Positions 33,553 to 46,403 of a stretch of 64,000 bases of DNA are shown here, piece by piece. The position numbers and the translations under genes were made by a program. The notes under the pieces were generated by a model. It was given only the letters and a program-made list of their open reading frames with translations. It ran no database searches and was not told the origin of the DNA. The stretch covers positions 78,003,501-78,067,500 of the forward strand of contig CM042021.1 in the NCBI GenBank assembly GCA_023525975.1. Direction: 5' to 3'. The number at the start of each line of letters is the position of its first letter. The stretch's first letter is position 1. This DNA comes from Smallanthus sonchifolius. Taxonomy: Eukaryota > Streptophyta > Magnoliopsida > Asterales > Asteraceae.

Positions 33553-36500
33553 GATTGGTATCAGAACCATGGTTATTGGGAATTAGGTTATTAGACACAC
33601 ATGACCTAGACTATAACCTAGGAGTCCCCAAACATGAGTTTAACTCATGTCTTTTATTAGGAACTCCACTCTCTACATATATACTTACCCACATCTATCT
33701 ACTTCTGTTTACAAGATACAATTACATGAACTACAACAATCTAAGGACTACATGAAACTATTTGATACTACATGAATTACTTGGAACATATTCTTAGTCT
33801 ATAGTCTATAACCTTAGGGTACCTTGGCGTAATTATCCTACATATTATCTAGTGTATTACATGAATTATCTTATGTGCTATATTACTTGATAACCTACAT
33901 GTTTACAAAAAAAAAACTACTACTCCTATGATACCTTATTTGCTACACTATTTGAACTGTTTGCACAATACCTATCTGATATCACTAGTTGCTATCCTAA
34001 ATTTTGACATACACACTTCCATCTTTACACATCATCACTGTTCACTCATGAAAAGATTTAAACTCCTAGATCCAATACCTATTAAAATTTTCAAATCCCG
34101 TCAAAGTTTTGGGTTCTGAAAATTAGTAGAGAACATGTGCAATCGGGAAGGGTGAATGCCTGTACTTTGGGTCTTCTGTCTAGGAAAGCATTTCATATAA
34201 ATCCAAATCAACCGAAGGATCCGTATGCTTTCCTGGGAATTCCCGAAGTGAGTGTCCACCTATAGGCTAAAGCATGTCTTCTTGAAAGTATACGAACTCA
34301 AAACACTTGATTTGTCACAGTATCCATTGGGTTATGCCCCAAATGAATACAACCTAAACATCCTTTCGCTTAATTATTATAATTTGTTACACAAGTCTAA
34401 ACTTCCTATTTGATTCTTACACTTAATCATATTTCAGTACCTGATGCCTTGAAAATTTTATCACCCTTATTATCATTTGCAAAGGAGTTAAACCCTTAGC
34501 CCTTACCATCCGAGGAAAAGAAACTGCTTCAATAGGTGTAGCACACCCTTGAGCCACAAGACACAATCCCTAACGATTCTCACCACAACCATAAGTTCAA
34601 ATAATGATGTCACTTGTACATGATGGCTGGAAGAGTGGGTGTAACTCCATGAAAGATTCTGACTAAGGAAAGACTGAGTACTTCAGTGTGTCCTTTGTGA
34701 CCCACCTCTCTTTCATGTGAATCCTTTTCGTGGGTACACTACTTATAGGTCAAGTGTTACCCCTAATATATTATTATTAGAACTCGGTGTTATGATTAGT
34801 CAATTTTTTTTAACTCATGAATACCTTTGTACTTAACAACTTACCATTACACATATGACCTTTTCGTGCTAGACATGGTCTCTTACCCTCCTCATTCCCC
34901 TAAGAATCACCCCAAATCAAAGTCAACACAAGAGGAATACTTTGGGTTCCCATCACCGATCATTGATATGACTAGCTGTTAGATCCATGTTTAACTGGAT
35001 AGCAGATTGGCTTAGGAACAGAATTGAGACTCCGGGAAGCTGAATCACCTCCGAGAGACCCTTATTTAACACCTAACCTATACCATCTAGATCCAGGAGC
35101 GGGACAAGACAAGGAACCTACCAGTGGCTTAGGAGTTCCACCTGATACCGCTCACCTATAAGTAAGGACCGCAGAGTTTCTGAGGCAATGAGTGGAGATA
35201 AGGTAATACTTGATTCACATACGGAAATAACTAGCGCTGACGCCCGGTTTGCAATACGAATAACTGCAACGGTGTTCGTCTTGGTACTCGTCTGCTTCCT
35301 GGTGGAAATCTATCTGAGATGTTAGCCAGATACCCTACTTCGCGTCTTCTTAAAAATTTAAATTGAAAACCATATCCTGTGCCCAAATATAAATGTTATT
35401 ATTTTTAAATCTACTTAATGATTGATATATAAACCTTCTTTGTAAACTAATTATCTTGTTATTTCCCCGATTTAACTAATATAGTTATTTTGTTCAAACA
35501 AAACATTTATCAAACTCCTGGTTTATAGATTTTATCTAGAGTTTAAACTATTTACAAACTCCCTTTACCTCATAAAAAAAAAAAAAAAAAAAAAAAAACT
35601 TAATACCAGTCTTGTACAAATGGTTTTATAAAAGTAATAACAACTATTTCATTCTTTTTATGATGACATTTAACTATTTTATTATGACTTTTATTTCGTT
35701 AAACTAATTACTATTTAAATTTTGGCTTATTTATTAAATAATAAGGCTATTATTATCTTTTGAAATATTTGCTTTATGATAATCGAATTAAAAGGTTTTT
35801 ATTTATGCAATTATCCATCCGCTCAAATTATTATTCCACTTATGTATTAATTTACAAACAAGAGTACAAATTTCAATTACCTGTTTATTTACAAACAAAA
35901 AGCACAAATTAGATATTCATGTACACATTATGCTGATTACCTGCAAAACCTTCCCATCACCTTGCATCTTCGGGAATGTATGAGCTTACTAGTCACTTCA
36001 AAAAATGAATCATCTCGCATAGGCCTTAACCATCCATCAAAAAAGTTGAAAACTTGAAACCCAACTACCTACATCATTCAACACACTTGTCCGTAGCACT
36101 CGATCACCGACAAGATTCGATAGTTTACGTTACTCATGAGGTTCAACTATTTACATACTAATGTTCATAACATACCTGAGACTAAATTGTTTACATTATA
36201 GGCGCAACTTGATTGTTCACGTTATATATGAAACTTGGTTGTATACAAAATACATGAGTATTTACGTTATATATGAAACTTAATTACTTGTAATATAAAC
36301 TTGATTACTTGAAATACACATGATACTAGATTGATCACATTATAGATGGAACTTTATTACTTACAATATGCACGATACTAGATTGTTCACACGATACATG
36401 ATACGCGGTTATTTACAATATGCATAATATTAGATTATTTACGCCATACATGAAACTTGAGTGTTTACATTACACACGAAACTAGACTGTTTACATTGTT

Positions 36501-37580
36501 TGCAATTACATGGGGCATGATAGTTCACATTATCCACGAGCTATAAACTTGAGCTACTCGGGGTTTGACGTATTCTTGTTCAAACACGAGGAAGCTATAA
36601 ACTTTAAGTTACTCGGGGTTTGAACATATTCTTGTTCAAACACGAGAGAGCTATAAACTTTATGGATAACCTGGAAGGGTATGCCATCTACTTAGGGCAC
36701 CCATGTATGGGGTTGTGCCACCTTGTTAGTCTTTACTCCCTGATTGACTTTACTATCTAGACACACAATTACTCATTAGCAACTCATGTATGAAAACAAA
36801 AATAAACTAAATGTCTTTGGGTGTTTCCACCACCTCTGTACCCACACGCAATAGAATGATCTATACGGACCATACGACGATTTGAGTAATTACGGGTGCA
36901 CACGTAATTATAAAAGTCAGCGCATGGAAAACATAGTAAATTCTCTCGTGTGTGATGACAACCTATGGTGATATACAGTAACGAAACTAATGGGATATGA
37001 TAAGGACATAGTGGATATACCACTGGTATATCCTATATATAAGTGTCACTGTCATATTGTCAGAAGTAACGTTGTCCGTATCACGTAGGGTTTCCTAGTA
37101 CTCTGACTTTGACCAATAGTTGTGAAATCCTTATCCAGTGACATTACTCGAATATCTTAGACTATATCATAAACAAGTTTAGATCTTAAAATTTCCATCA
37201 TCCTCATTACAAGTGATGCATCAGATCATTTGAGTCTAAAAATCATTCTAGGGATCCTTATCCAGTGACATTACTCGAATATCTTAGACTATATCATAAA
37301 CAAGTTTAGATCTTAAAATTTCCATCATCCTCATTACAAGTGATGCATCAGATCATTTGAGTCTAAAAATCATTCTAGGGCAATCTTCTCCTTATTCCCC
37401 TCAAACAAAAATCCACTACCACAATCCATGCCTGACGCGATAACCCGACCTGAATCTTGTCATCAACTATACTCCTCAAACCGATAAGCAAAGCTAGTTG
37501 TGAATCCAAACACACACCTCTTTTTCCAAGACCCTCATCCTAAATAATTTCGGGACGAAATTTCCTAAAGTAGGGGAGAC
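33553..37580 (+). other. Element C body: non-coding
   Basis: Primer site TGGTATCAGAACCA (33556-33569, one change from B) is followed by a leader with the AGGAAAGCAT/ATGCTTTCCT hairpin (34182-34191, 34225-34234). The rest has no gag or pol motif in either direction. It includes an A-run (about 35574-35598), a degenerate array of short units with ACTAGATTGTTCAC and ATGAAACTTG motifs (about 36150-36510), a duplicated segment ending in a stretch shared with F (CTACTCGGGGTTTGA, 36557 and 36612), and a 127-bp tandem duplication. It ends with the pre-PPT hairpin (37546-37562) and TAGGGGAGAC. Confidence 0.85.
37127..37380 (+). repeat. 127-bp tandem duplication in C body
   Basis: 37127-37253 is followed directly by what reads as an identical copy, 37254-37380, both beginning ATCCTTATCCAGTGAC. 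Lack of divergence suggests a recent duplication, or an assembly artefact. Confidence 0.93.
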
Positions 37581-37824
37581 TGTAATTTCCAGGAAATTCC
37601 GGCTTGTATTTTTACTTATCCGACACTGGTATTTCATTATTTTATGATTCGAACCATCATATTTTAATAGAAACTATCATCTATTTCATTACTTGAACAT
37701 ACATATACAAATACATTGTGTACAATTGTTTATTATAAAAAATATATATATTTATATAAGGGATTATGTAAATAATTGTTTAAAGTTCAAGAAGTAAAGA
37801 TATATGTGCTAGATTATTACAAAA

Positions 37825-37859
<35 letters not shown>

Positions 37860-40464
37860 GCAAACTTGTTAAAATTATAAATTCTATAGACAAAATTAGA
37901 GTTTATAAAAGTTACTTTATTAATTTCAAAGAAAATGATTTCTATCTTTGTAAATTATAGAAAAACCAATTTTTATATTTACATCATTAATTACAATATA
38001 AAGTCTTGTTAGATTTTGTAAAAATTATAAATTTTAATGAACTTATATCTTTATAAAAGTCCAGGGTAAGTTCCGAAATTTCACGAACTTGAATTCAAAA
38101 TAAAACTAAGTTTATACTCGAAATATAAATTCCATGAAACTTAAGGGGCCATTGTGCAAATCTGGCTTCCCCCCCCCTCCAATTTTGACCCTACGAAAGT
38201 CAAACAGGCACCAAATCAAATCCATAACCCCCGAATTCAAAGCTGTTAACGATCTATAAACGTGCGTAGACGTTACACAATGAGTCCCGAATGCGAGTAA
38301 TGATCCAATTGAATCGGAATTCAATGAATTCGAAATCGAAAGGTCTCCCGTAACTGTGCCAAGCCTCCCCAAGTCAATTCATGCGTTGTTGTTGAAATCA
38401 ACTGATGAGACCAAACCAGAAGCATTCGCGACACTCCTATTATGCTCCCTACACTCAAATCCACTCCATAACAGTTCTGAGACCCAATTCTAGTGTGAAG
38501 AACTCGAAACCCACGGCTCCCACCGATCTCCTCTTCCTCGCAATCGTTTCAGGTAATTAACCCCTCTTTCTACTCATGTTGATTTATTGAACGAAAGCCC
38601 TAATGTTTGGATCTCATACCCGTGAGTTCTAGTTGAATTAAGGGCTAGGGTTTTGCCGGTTTTGCTTTTGGGGAAGAAGGGACCGATTTGGATGTGTGTT
38701 AAATGATTACCAGATCCGTTCATAGCATGGTTGTTAGCCCAGATCATTTGGTTTGTGCGTTTCACTCACACGGAACCCACCTGGGTTCGATCCCTGCCAG
38801 GCCGTGTTGGGCTTTCCTTTGTTTTCATTTTTAGCACATAAATCAATAGTTTAAAGTTCTGAATTACTTTTATATATCTTTCAAAAATAATCAGGACCTT
38901 TTTATAAAAAACATAAAATATAAACTAATGTTTTATTTATTTTATTTTACAAAAAAAAACATATTATAAGCATTACAAATTCCTAAATAAACAATATAAA
39001 TGATTAATTTAGACAAATTTAATTTTGTTGTTTTATCTATAAGATAGTAATGTAGTTAACAAATTTTGACTAATGGTTCAAACATTATTATCCTACATAT
39101 TTAAATTTAAAAATAATTCTTGTGACAAAAAATATATAATTATTTAAAACATTTTGAAACTTATAGAAATGCTTAAATAATTAATTTAAATGAACAATTA
39201 TACAAATTCAATTTATTTTAACACTTATACTTACCTTTTTTAAAATCATTTAGACGAGATTATTTAAATAGTTTAATTAGTTATTTTATTTACATAAAAT
39301 AATTAATTAAAATCCTTTTCTTTTATTTTATTTATTTCATAAATTATTTACTAATTATTTTTATAATAATTATGTAAATAAATCCAAACGTATTATCATT
39401 TAAACCTTTTTCTATTTCATAATTTATTTATTTAATTATTCTAGAATAATTATGTAAGTAAATTCAATCATACCCTTATTATTGTAAATACTATATAATT
39501 AATTGAAATTTCTAATTAATTCTAATTAGTGTTAACTTATCATTATAAATATATATATATATATTTTTCTACAAACTTGTACAAACCCCACATCCGACCC
39601 CAAACTCCAAAACCCCAAGAGACTCAAATAGATTTAGAATTGTTATTCTTATTGAGTCTAGAATACAAATTTATCCGTGTAGGTTGATTATGAATGATTC
39701 TCATGAGTCCTATCCATCCTTAACAATTCATACCACTTACTAGCTTCATTACAAGGTGAGTTCATAGCCCCCTTTCTCTTTACTATTATTTACAAATACT
39801 CGGGGTGGAACATGTTTACATACTATACTTACCAAATTCAATACCAATGTTCTCATGCTATTTACTACGTGCTTTATGTCTTAAACTGCTTGGTGACCAT
39901 TACATGTATTCATACTAGTACATTCATTAACCTGCTACCCAGGCCTAAGGTAGTACCTAACATGATCATTTATAGGGGAATCCGATTCCAGTTAACACGA
40001 ACCTTGGCGGGTTTTGTGTGTACCATATTACTATTTTTCCAAAACACAGTCAGTGGGATTGTACTTACCAGTTTTCCATTTACTACGGATTGAATTGTAC
40101 GCTTGGAACCTTGTATGAGTTCACATTTATGCCATAGTTACGCTTTGAACAATATTGAATTTCAAATCATTTTTACTAAACTTTTGTTAGTGTCAAAACC
40201 TATGTTACTCACCAACTACTTGTAGTTGACATTTACTCGCATGTTTCAGGTGCACCCATTTGAGGACCCTACCTGCTCATCTAGGACTTGGACCTAGCTA
40301 AATTTAAATTATGTTATGTTTTGAACGTTTCGTTTTCCATTCTCTATGTAACGGATGATTTTAAATTGATGAATAAATATTGTCATTTAATAATAGATGA
40401 TCATGTGCTTATGAACAACCGCGTCAGCCCCGGCGTTTAATCCGCCGCCGGCCGGGGTGTGACA
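37581..40464 (+). repeat. Element C 3' LTR
   Basis: 2884 bp, intact, and used here to define the G target site. Donor-like site at 38553, tRNA-like module 38728-38832, hairpin 40213-40228, acceptor AG at 40248-40249, AT microsatellite near 37829-37854. Confidence 0.94.
38728..38832 (+). other. tRNA-like module (C 3' LTR)
   Basis: A box TAGCCCAG from 38735, B box GGTTCGATCC at 38784-38793, T-runs at 38822-38825 and 38828-38832. It differs from the 5' copy at one base of the acceptor-like stem (C to T), which keeps a G-U pair. Confidence 0.6.
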
Positions 40465-40513
40465 ATTGTGTCTAATAACCTAATTCCCTATAACCATGGC
40501 TCTGATACCAATC
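40465..40513 (-). other. Element A leader start and primer-binding site
   Basis: On the minus strand TGGTATCAGAGCCA (40510-40497) follows the A LTR end by three bases. The first 5 bases (ATTGT) are the target duplication of C. The leader continues at 22070 and below. Confidence 0.9.
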
Positions 40514-41442
40514 TGTCACACCCCGACCGATGGAGGAATCATCGAGGCGGACAATGGAATGATTGTTCAAAAGCACATGATAACTAAAATATTGCATAAT
40601 TCATTAATTTAATTAAAGACAACAAACATTCAAGTACAATACAAATTCAAATAACATAATCTATTTCAAAACATTGATTTAATTAACTAGGTCCATAAGT
40701 TCTTAAGTGGTAGAATCTTCAGCAAGCAATCACATATCCAAACCTGAAATATTATTTAAATCAAGTGTCAACTATAAAGTTGGTGAGTACATAGGTTTAG
40801 TGGAACCGATAAATAGTAGATAAAAACGTTTTGCAACTCATTGTTTATCTTGTTAAACATAGCATACATGGTTGTATCATTTATCTAAGCACAATTCAAA
40901 CCTTGATTGACGCGCTTGAACATAGCACAACAGCTAGGCCGGTATGTTTGAATATAGTTACCCACTATATCCGATATGTTTGAATATAACACGCGACTAT
41001 ATCCGAGTATGCAGTAATAAACACCCTACATTGGTGGGTTGGTAAGGCACAATAGATCTATTAATATTACTGTTGGTTTTCTTATGTTTAAAGTAAATGA
41101 TTGTACATCCAAGATAATAAGCATATAATCCACATAAATAACACGTATAAACAATTTGATTGAGTAACATGAAATAATGTTTCACCCCAAAGTATGTGAA
41201 AATGTAAAATAGGGGCTATGTAACTCACCTGGCTAGAGGATGTTTTAATCCACGAGTGCGGGTGATAAGGATGTTGAAAACTAAGCACGTTGAAACCCTA
41301 TGTGGATAAATAGGTATTATTGTATGTTTTATATGTGCGTATTCGTATTTAAATGTGTATAGGTTTATAATAATATTTCTTAACATTTATTTGTATAAAA
41401 TATGGTAGAAAGATGATAATGATTTTGTAAAACTTAACATCA

Positions 41443-41494
<52 letters not shown>

Positions 41495-41815
41495 AATCTT
41501 GTTAAAATATTATATTTTAAATAATTTGTTATTATGTTTATTATATTTATATATAATAATAAATAAAAAGAAAAGTTTCTATTTATTTAATTATGTTATC
41601 ATTATTATATAATAAAATTTATTTTAACAAGTTTATAAAAATTGTAGGGTTTATTATTTTATAAAAATTGGATGGGTTAATTATGAAAAAAATTGTTTAA
41701 TCGATTTTAAAATAGACGAACGAGTCAACCCACTCGTAATAGTTTTTATTGTATAGAGAAATTATTAAAATGAGATAAAATAAATAAATAAAATAAAAGT
41801 TTTATAAAACAGAAG

Positions 41816-41903
41816 AAAAAAATTGGGTCGAAGGCCAACCGGAATCGAACCCGCGACCATAGACACAAACACACACACGCATAACCAGCCGGGCTACTAC
41901 CCA
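41816..41903 (-). other. tRNA-like module (A 5' LTR)
   Basis: Minus strand: A box TAGCCCGGCTGG (41896-41885), B box GGTTCGATTCC (41851-41841), 45 bases apart, then seven T's (41822-41816). T-arm pairs at four of five positions; the acceptor-like stem is mostly wobble pairs. A CA-rich run lies where the anticodon arm would be, so that arm is lost. Confidence 0.58.
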
Positions 41904-42290
41904 TCACTGGTTATGTATGTATCAGTTAATTGATATGCACATAAGCGAACCTGGTCGCTGGTCCTCGGCAACCGGCAAACCAGTGTCCGAGACATTTGGT
42001 TTGCCCGGTAATCGATGGTTTGAGGTTGCGATTTCGATTGGGATAGAATGCTAGTTGATAATAGAAGATAACGGAACAAATTTGAGGCTCGAACCTGGTC
42101 GCGAAGGGTCTGGTCGGCAGGGTCTTAAATCCGAGAATGTCAAGAATGGGAAATCAAGCTTCGGGATGGAATTAGACTCTGATATTCTGGTCACAGCTTT
42201 TCATCGTGACGACGAACACAATGCTGGTTTCAATTTGAAGTGAGAGTGGGTGGAGGAGGGGTGGCGAGCTCGAGCAGGTCCGTAAATGGC

Positions 42291-42298
42291 TATTTATA
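42291..42298 (-). promoter_or_regulatory. TATA box of A LTR
   Basis: TATAAATA on the minus strand in GC-rich surroundings, upstream of the tRNA-like module, in the same order as in B. Confidence 0.6.
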
Positions 42299-43131
42299 GC
42301 CGAGCTCGATCCTTATAATAAAACACGCAATTGAGTATGTCCAGACACTCGTCTGGACGAGTCGAAACTGTCGAGCCATCTTGCAGGCGTGAAGGTTGAC
42401 TGTCGGGGCCGAATTCGTGGCATGGACTTTCGGCCACAAACACGATCAGACGATTCGAATGTTGGGGAGACCAATTGGTCGGGGGCTTTTGCTCGCGTGG
42501 GGACGACGAGGTCAGGGACACCTTTATCGACTGTCGAGGTGCAGGGAACAGGCGTGTCGAGATGTCGCCGGAAATTGGCTTGGACCGCCGGATAATGAAG
42601 GAGTTGAACGGAAACGCGAATTGGAAAATGACAGAATTGGTCCCTGAAGTTTGATTCTGTTTTAATTAAGTCCCTTAGATAATTACGGATGGGTCCTTGT
42701 GGTTTGATTTGGCCATGTTTAGTCCCTTAACCGGTTTTTGGTTTAAAACCTTTTAGTTTGAAAAATTTCAAAACAGCCCCTCAACTTTAATAATTAATTA
42801 CATTTCTATTTTTTTTATTTTTTTATTTTTTATTTCAATTATCTTTTATAAACTTATATTATTATTATTATTATAAATATTTTTATAAAAGTTAATTATT
42901 TTATTTAAATAGGTTATCTTATATATACATGAACCCTTTTAATTTAGATTTTTTTCTATATAAAATTTTATATAAGTTTAAAACTTATAAAATTTTAATT
43001 ATTTTAAATCCATAAAATAAAAATATATATTTTGTACCAAAATAAAAACACTCGCATTTCATTTAAATATAAATGATTACATGATATATATATATATTAC
43101 AAGTGCGTGAATGAAAATCCGAAATGTCACA

Positions 43132-44086
43132 TAAGGTATCCTACACACATTTACAAGTGTTTAGCTCATATTCCGACTAACCCATATCACATGACATCAT
43201 ACTAACATTTACATGACCCTTTAGCTAAGCATGCACCTCACGTACTTACTCCAGGTAAAACGTCCTACTCACACCATTAAGTTGTTTAGCTTATATCCCA
43301 ACTTGCCCCGGCTAACCCATAACACCATACACTTCTAATATAGCAACACTCATACAAATACTATGTCTCATTATCTAAGCATATACCACGTACATGCACA
43401 CCATGTGACAACTCCTAGTCGTACCCGTACGACGTGTAAATACAATCTCGACTCACCCCTATTAGGTCACTATACGACCCACGGCCATATACCCACCTTT
43501 AACCTACACCTCTTAAGGAAAACACATAGTCCCTTATCCCCGTATTTAAATACTTAAATTCGTAAACTCATCGGGTTAGACCCCAAAGCTCGATATACGT
43601 TTAATGTAATAAAACACATCTCAAAAGTATGTACGATAACCCCAAAACATTAAAATTATTTAAAAGAGGGGGATTAGAAACTCACCAGTTATGCCGAGTC
43701 TCAGTCCTTGCTCTGCAACTTGTTCGTCTATGCTCGAATCCCAAACCTGACAAACGCGTGGTCACGTGATCAGAACACACTCTAAACATACGCTACGTCA
43801 CATATAAATGAATAAACTCTAATACTCGGTCTTGAATACTCGCCCTTCTAATTAGAGAACCCTTATTTCCACAACTCACACATCGGATCGTCCTTGACCC
43901 GCGTGGAAACTGTGTACCCGAACCGGTTCCTAAACACGCATGCATGCACGCGGCCTTCCCATGCAAAACCCAAATTGCCAAAAGTTACCGAGGCTGATGT
44001 CGGCTCGTCCTTGGTCTGATTAGAACCCGAGTGCTCGAACCGGGTCCCCACTCGCATGCATGTTCCCTTGCAAACACTTGCCACCG
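43132..44086 (-). repeat. D' LTR fragment, between A and F
   Basis: Inverted relative of about 58000-58905 in LTR D, with shared landmarks such as GTAGGATACC, the run of TCGTAC/GTACGA motifs, and the segment around CACCCCTATTAGG. Left neighbour A interrupts it at TAAGG; right neighbour F interrupts it at CACCG. It has an extra partial duplication around 43130-43330 relative to D. Frames here are not convincing genes. Confidence 0.8.
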
Positions 44087-45238
44087 TGTAACATCCGTGA
44101 TTTTCTGGCATAATTTTATATTATTTTTAAGTAATAATGACACTTCATTTCAAAATCTCGTACTTATCCAACACTTTAATTATTATTGAAACGTATATCA
44201 ATCTCAAATTTCAACCTTTCAATAACAGGTTATTTTTCAATCATATATATAACATGTATATGTATAATTATGTAAATATATACATATATATACACTTAAT
44301 TATATATATATATATGTAAATATGCATAGGGTTATATTATTATTTAAACCATTTGTAATTTTATAAAAAAAAAATCTCAAATTATTAAGTCTTGAAACCC
44401 CCCTTTTAGTCTTTGAACTTTCATATTGAACCTTTCAAGCACATGAACCCTCAACTTGAACTCTATCCCTTGAAATTGAACCATTTGACTCCAATTTTGA
44501 CCCAAATTCCTCACATTTGACCAATTTTGACTGTTCAAAGTCAAACAGGTAAAATCTTGCAAATTAACATTGAAATCGACCAAGCCAGAAGTCTTGGAAC
44601 TTTCCTTGTATGCATAACTTACTCATAATCGTTTTTCCCAACAAATTAACAAACCCATTTAACAATTTCCGGCCGAATTCGAATTTTGAACGCGTTTTGA
44701 CTATTCAGAGTCAAACCAAGCTAAATTTGGAAGTAATCCATAAATATTGAAACGCGTTCTTGACCGAAAATCACGCGTATACCGTTTGCGCATGAACCCA
44801 CACCGTTATCACGACTCACTTCATCACAAATCAACCCAATTGACGCATAATCACAGCCGACAACTGTCATTCTCAAACCACGGAACAAAATCGTGTAATT
44901 AAGTCAAACTGAACGAATCATTACTCTTTCGCAAAACACATTAGAAACTCTCTCAGTCCTTGAACAAGCGACATTTCATCTCTGTCAATCGATCGAGCAC
45001 CAAGAACACAATTTCTGATCTTGTAGCCGTCAGCCTTCGATACTCCACCATATGAGGTAATGTTTAATTCGTTGGAGTCGTGTTAGAGTCCTTGTCATTA
45101 GCCCCATATCAATTCGGGCTGACAAAAACCTAACAAACTAAATTGGAATTAGGGTTCATAACCAGTTCATATGAATAGGAGGATTGGGTTCGATTCATGT
45201 GTTCTATTTAAATAAACGGGATCCTTATTGACCAGCGA

Positions 45239-45325
45239 AACCACTTGGCCCGACTGGTAAGACCTTGCACCACGAGCCAAGTGGTGTGGGTTCGAAACCC
45301 ACAGTCCACACGTTCGGCCCTTTTT
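45239..45325 (+). other. tRNA-like module 1 (F 5' LTR)
   Basis: A box TGGCCCGACTGG from 45246, B box GGTTCGAAACC at 45289-45299 (43 apart), T-run 45321-45325. The T-arm GTGGG/CCCAC is a perfect 5-bp stem. A 9-bp inverted repeat CCACTTGGC (45241-45249) / GCCAAGTGG (45276-45284) gives an alternative fold. The copy in the 3' LTR is at 51256-51342. Confidence 0.62.
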
Positions 45326-45403
45326 ACGCGGGCCTTAAACCCAGACCCGGCTCCACTACAATCTCATGTTAAGTTATTTTCGGACCAGATCTGTATCAGG
45401 GAT

Positions 45404-45487
45404 GCGCCCCTGGTCCAGTGGTTGGCGCTTGTTACCTTCACCGGGCAGACCCGGGTTCGATCCGGGCCAGCCCCGTTTATTTTTTTT
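45404..45487 (+). other. tRNA-like module 2 (F 5' LTR)
   Basis: A box TGGTCCAGTGG from 45411, B box GGTTCGATCC at 45454-45463 (43 apart), eight T's at 45480-45487. A 5-bp stem CCCGG/CCGGG closes the B-box loop. It lies about 80 bp after module 1. The acceptor stem is poor. Copy at 51421-51503. Confidence 0.62.
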
Positions 45488-45841
45488 AAACCGTTTTTAC
45501 AGCCCCAAATTATTTATAAAAATTAGTTTATAAAACCCCGTTATCTCTAGTACCGATTTGTAAAAAAAAATGACAGATTTCCAATTTAAGATAAATAGTT
45601 TTGTAACTTAAATTGTTTAGAATCTCATTTCTCCAATATAAAAACCGTTTAGAAATTATTTTGATTAAAATTATTAACTTTAAATAAAGCATTTACATTA
45701 CCTATTTTATAAAAATATTGTGTCAAGATTTTATAAAATACGTTATCTTTTTTTTAAATATTTTATAAACCATTTTACATTAAAAATTCCATTTAGTGCT
45801 TAATTTACATTTTATAACACTCTTAAATATATATATATATA

Positions 45842-45877
<36 letters not shown>

Positions 45878-46403
45878 CACCCCTTTTCATAGTCACATCA
45901 TTATTATATTAAATAAGTAAATAAAAATAATTTATTTATTTAAATTATTTATCTATTTTAATAAACCCTAAAACAATTATTATTTTTCTTTAACCCATAC
46001 ATATTTTGATTTCACATTTTTAAACAAATACCCACTTACACTCATCCATTACATGAAATTTCATAAATACTTTTGTACAAATCCCCATACTATTGTCTTA
46101 GACCTTGTACATATTATTAACTCAAATTCATACACATTACACTTTAGGTTAACTTTGTGATTTGCAAATGAATCACTTTTGCTACCTTTTTGCTCGTACT
46201 ATCTACACTAGTAATACAAGTGAGTTTACATAGCCCCTTTTTCTTTTGTACATTTTTGGGGTGAAACATGATTACTCAACAAACACTATTTGCAACTATG
46301 CACGTACAATTTTACAATATGATCATATGTGTTTATTTATGCTTTATGCTTGAATGCTAATTGTTAAGGCTACATATACATGATATACACGTGCAAACAC
46401 AAA

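Larger units (their letters stand above)
22071..40464 (+). mobile_element. Element C: non-autonomous gypsy-type element (LARD-like)
   Basis: 5' LTR (22071-33552, interrupted by G), body (33553-37580) and 3' LTR (37581-40464). Primer site, leader hairpin and purine tract resemble B, but the 4.0-kb body shows no gag or pol motif in any frame. Such elements (large retrotransposon derivatives) depend on proteins of autonomous relatives. Its tail resembles the tail of F, so C and F may share an ancestor or partner. Confidence 0.88.
40514..43131 (-). repeat. Element A 5' LTR
   Basis: 2618 bp. On the minus strand it starts TGTGACATTTCGG (43131) and ends GGTCGGGGTGTGACA (40514). TATAAATA is at 42298-42291, a tRNA-like module at 41903-41816, hairpin CAACTTTATAGTTG at 40782-40769 and acceptor-like TTTCAG|GT at 40744. 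I could not pick a convincing donor. A TA microsatellite fills about 41446-41491. It is inserted in the D' LTR; the other LTR is off the left edge. Confidence 0.9.

Noticed and set aside
34440..35340. Possible hidden gag or other gene in C body
   Set aside because: Stops are frequent in all frames, and none of the CTFKHFNSCNP, WWNGEKR or CCHC motifs is present.
35574..35598. A-run as sign of a LINE or processed gene
   Set aside because: It is inside the C body with no target duplication or coding remnant upstream.
41446..41491. TA microsatellite (others near 45830, 50345, 37830)
   Set aside because: Ordinary simple repeats; lengths differ between LTR pairs as expected from slippage.
43990..44050. 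B-box-like GGTTCGAGCAC on the minus strand in D'
   Set aside because: No A box at the right distance and no T-run. LTR D lacks a matching site.
45239..45487. True functional tRNA genes
   Set aside because: Acceptor stems pair poorly, no consistent anticodon arm is seen, and the units repeat in every LTR copy. I keep them as tRNA-like modules only.
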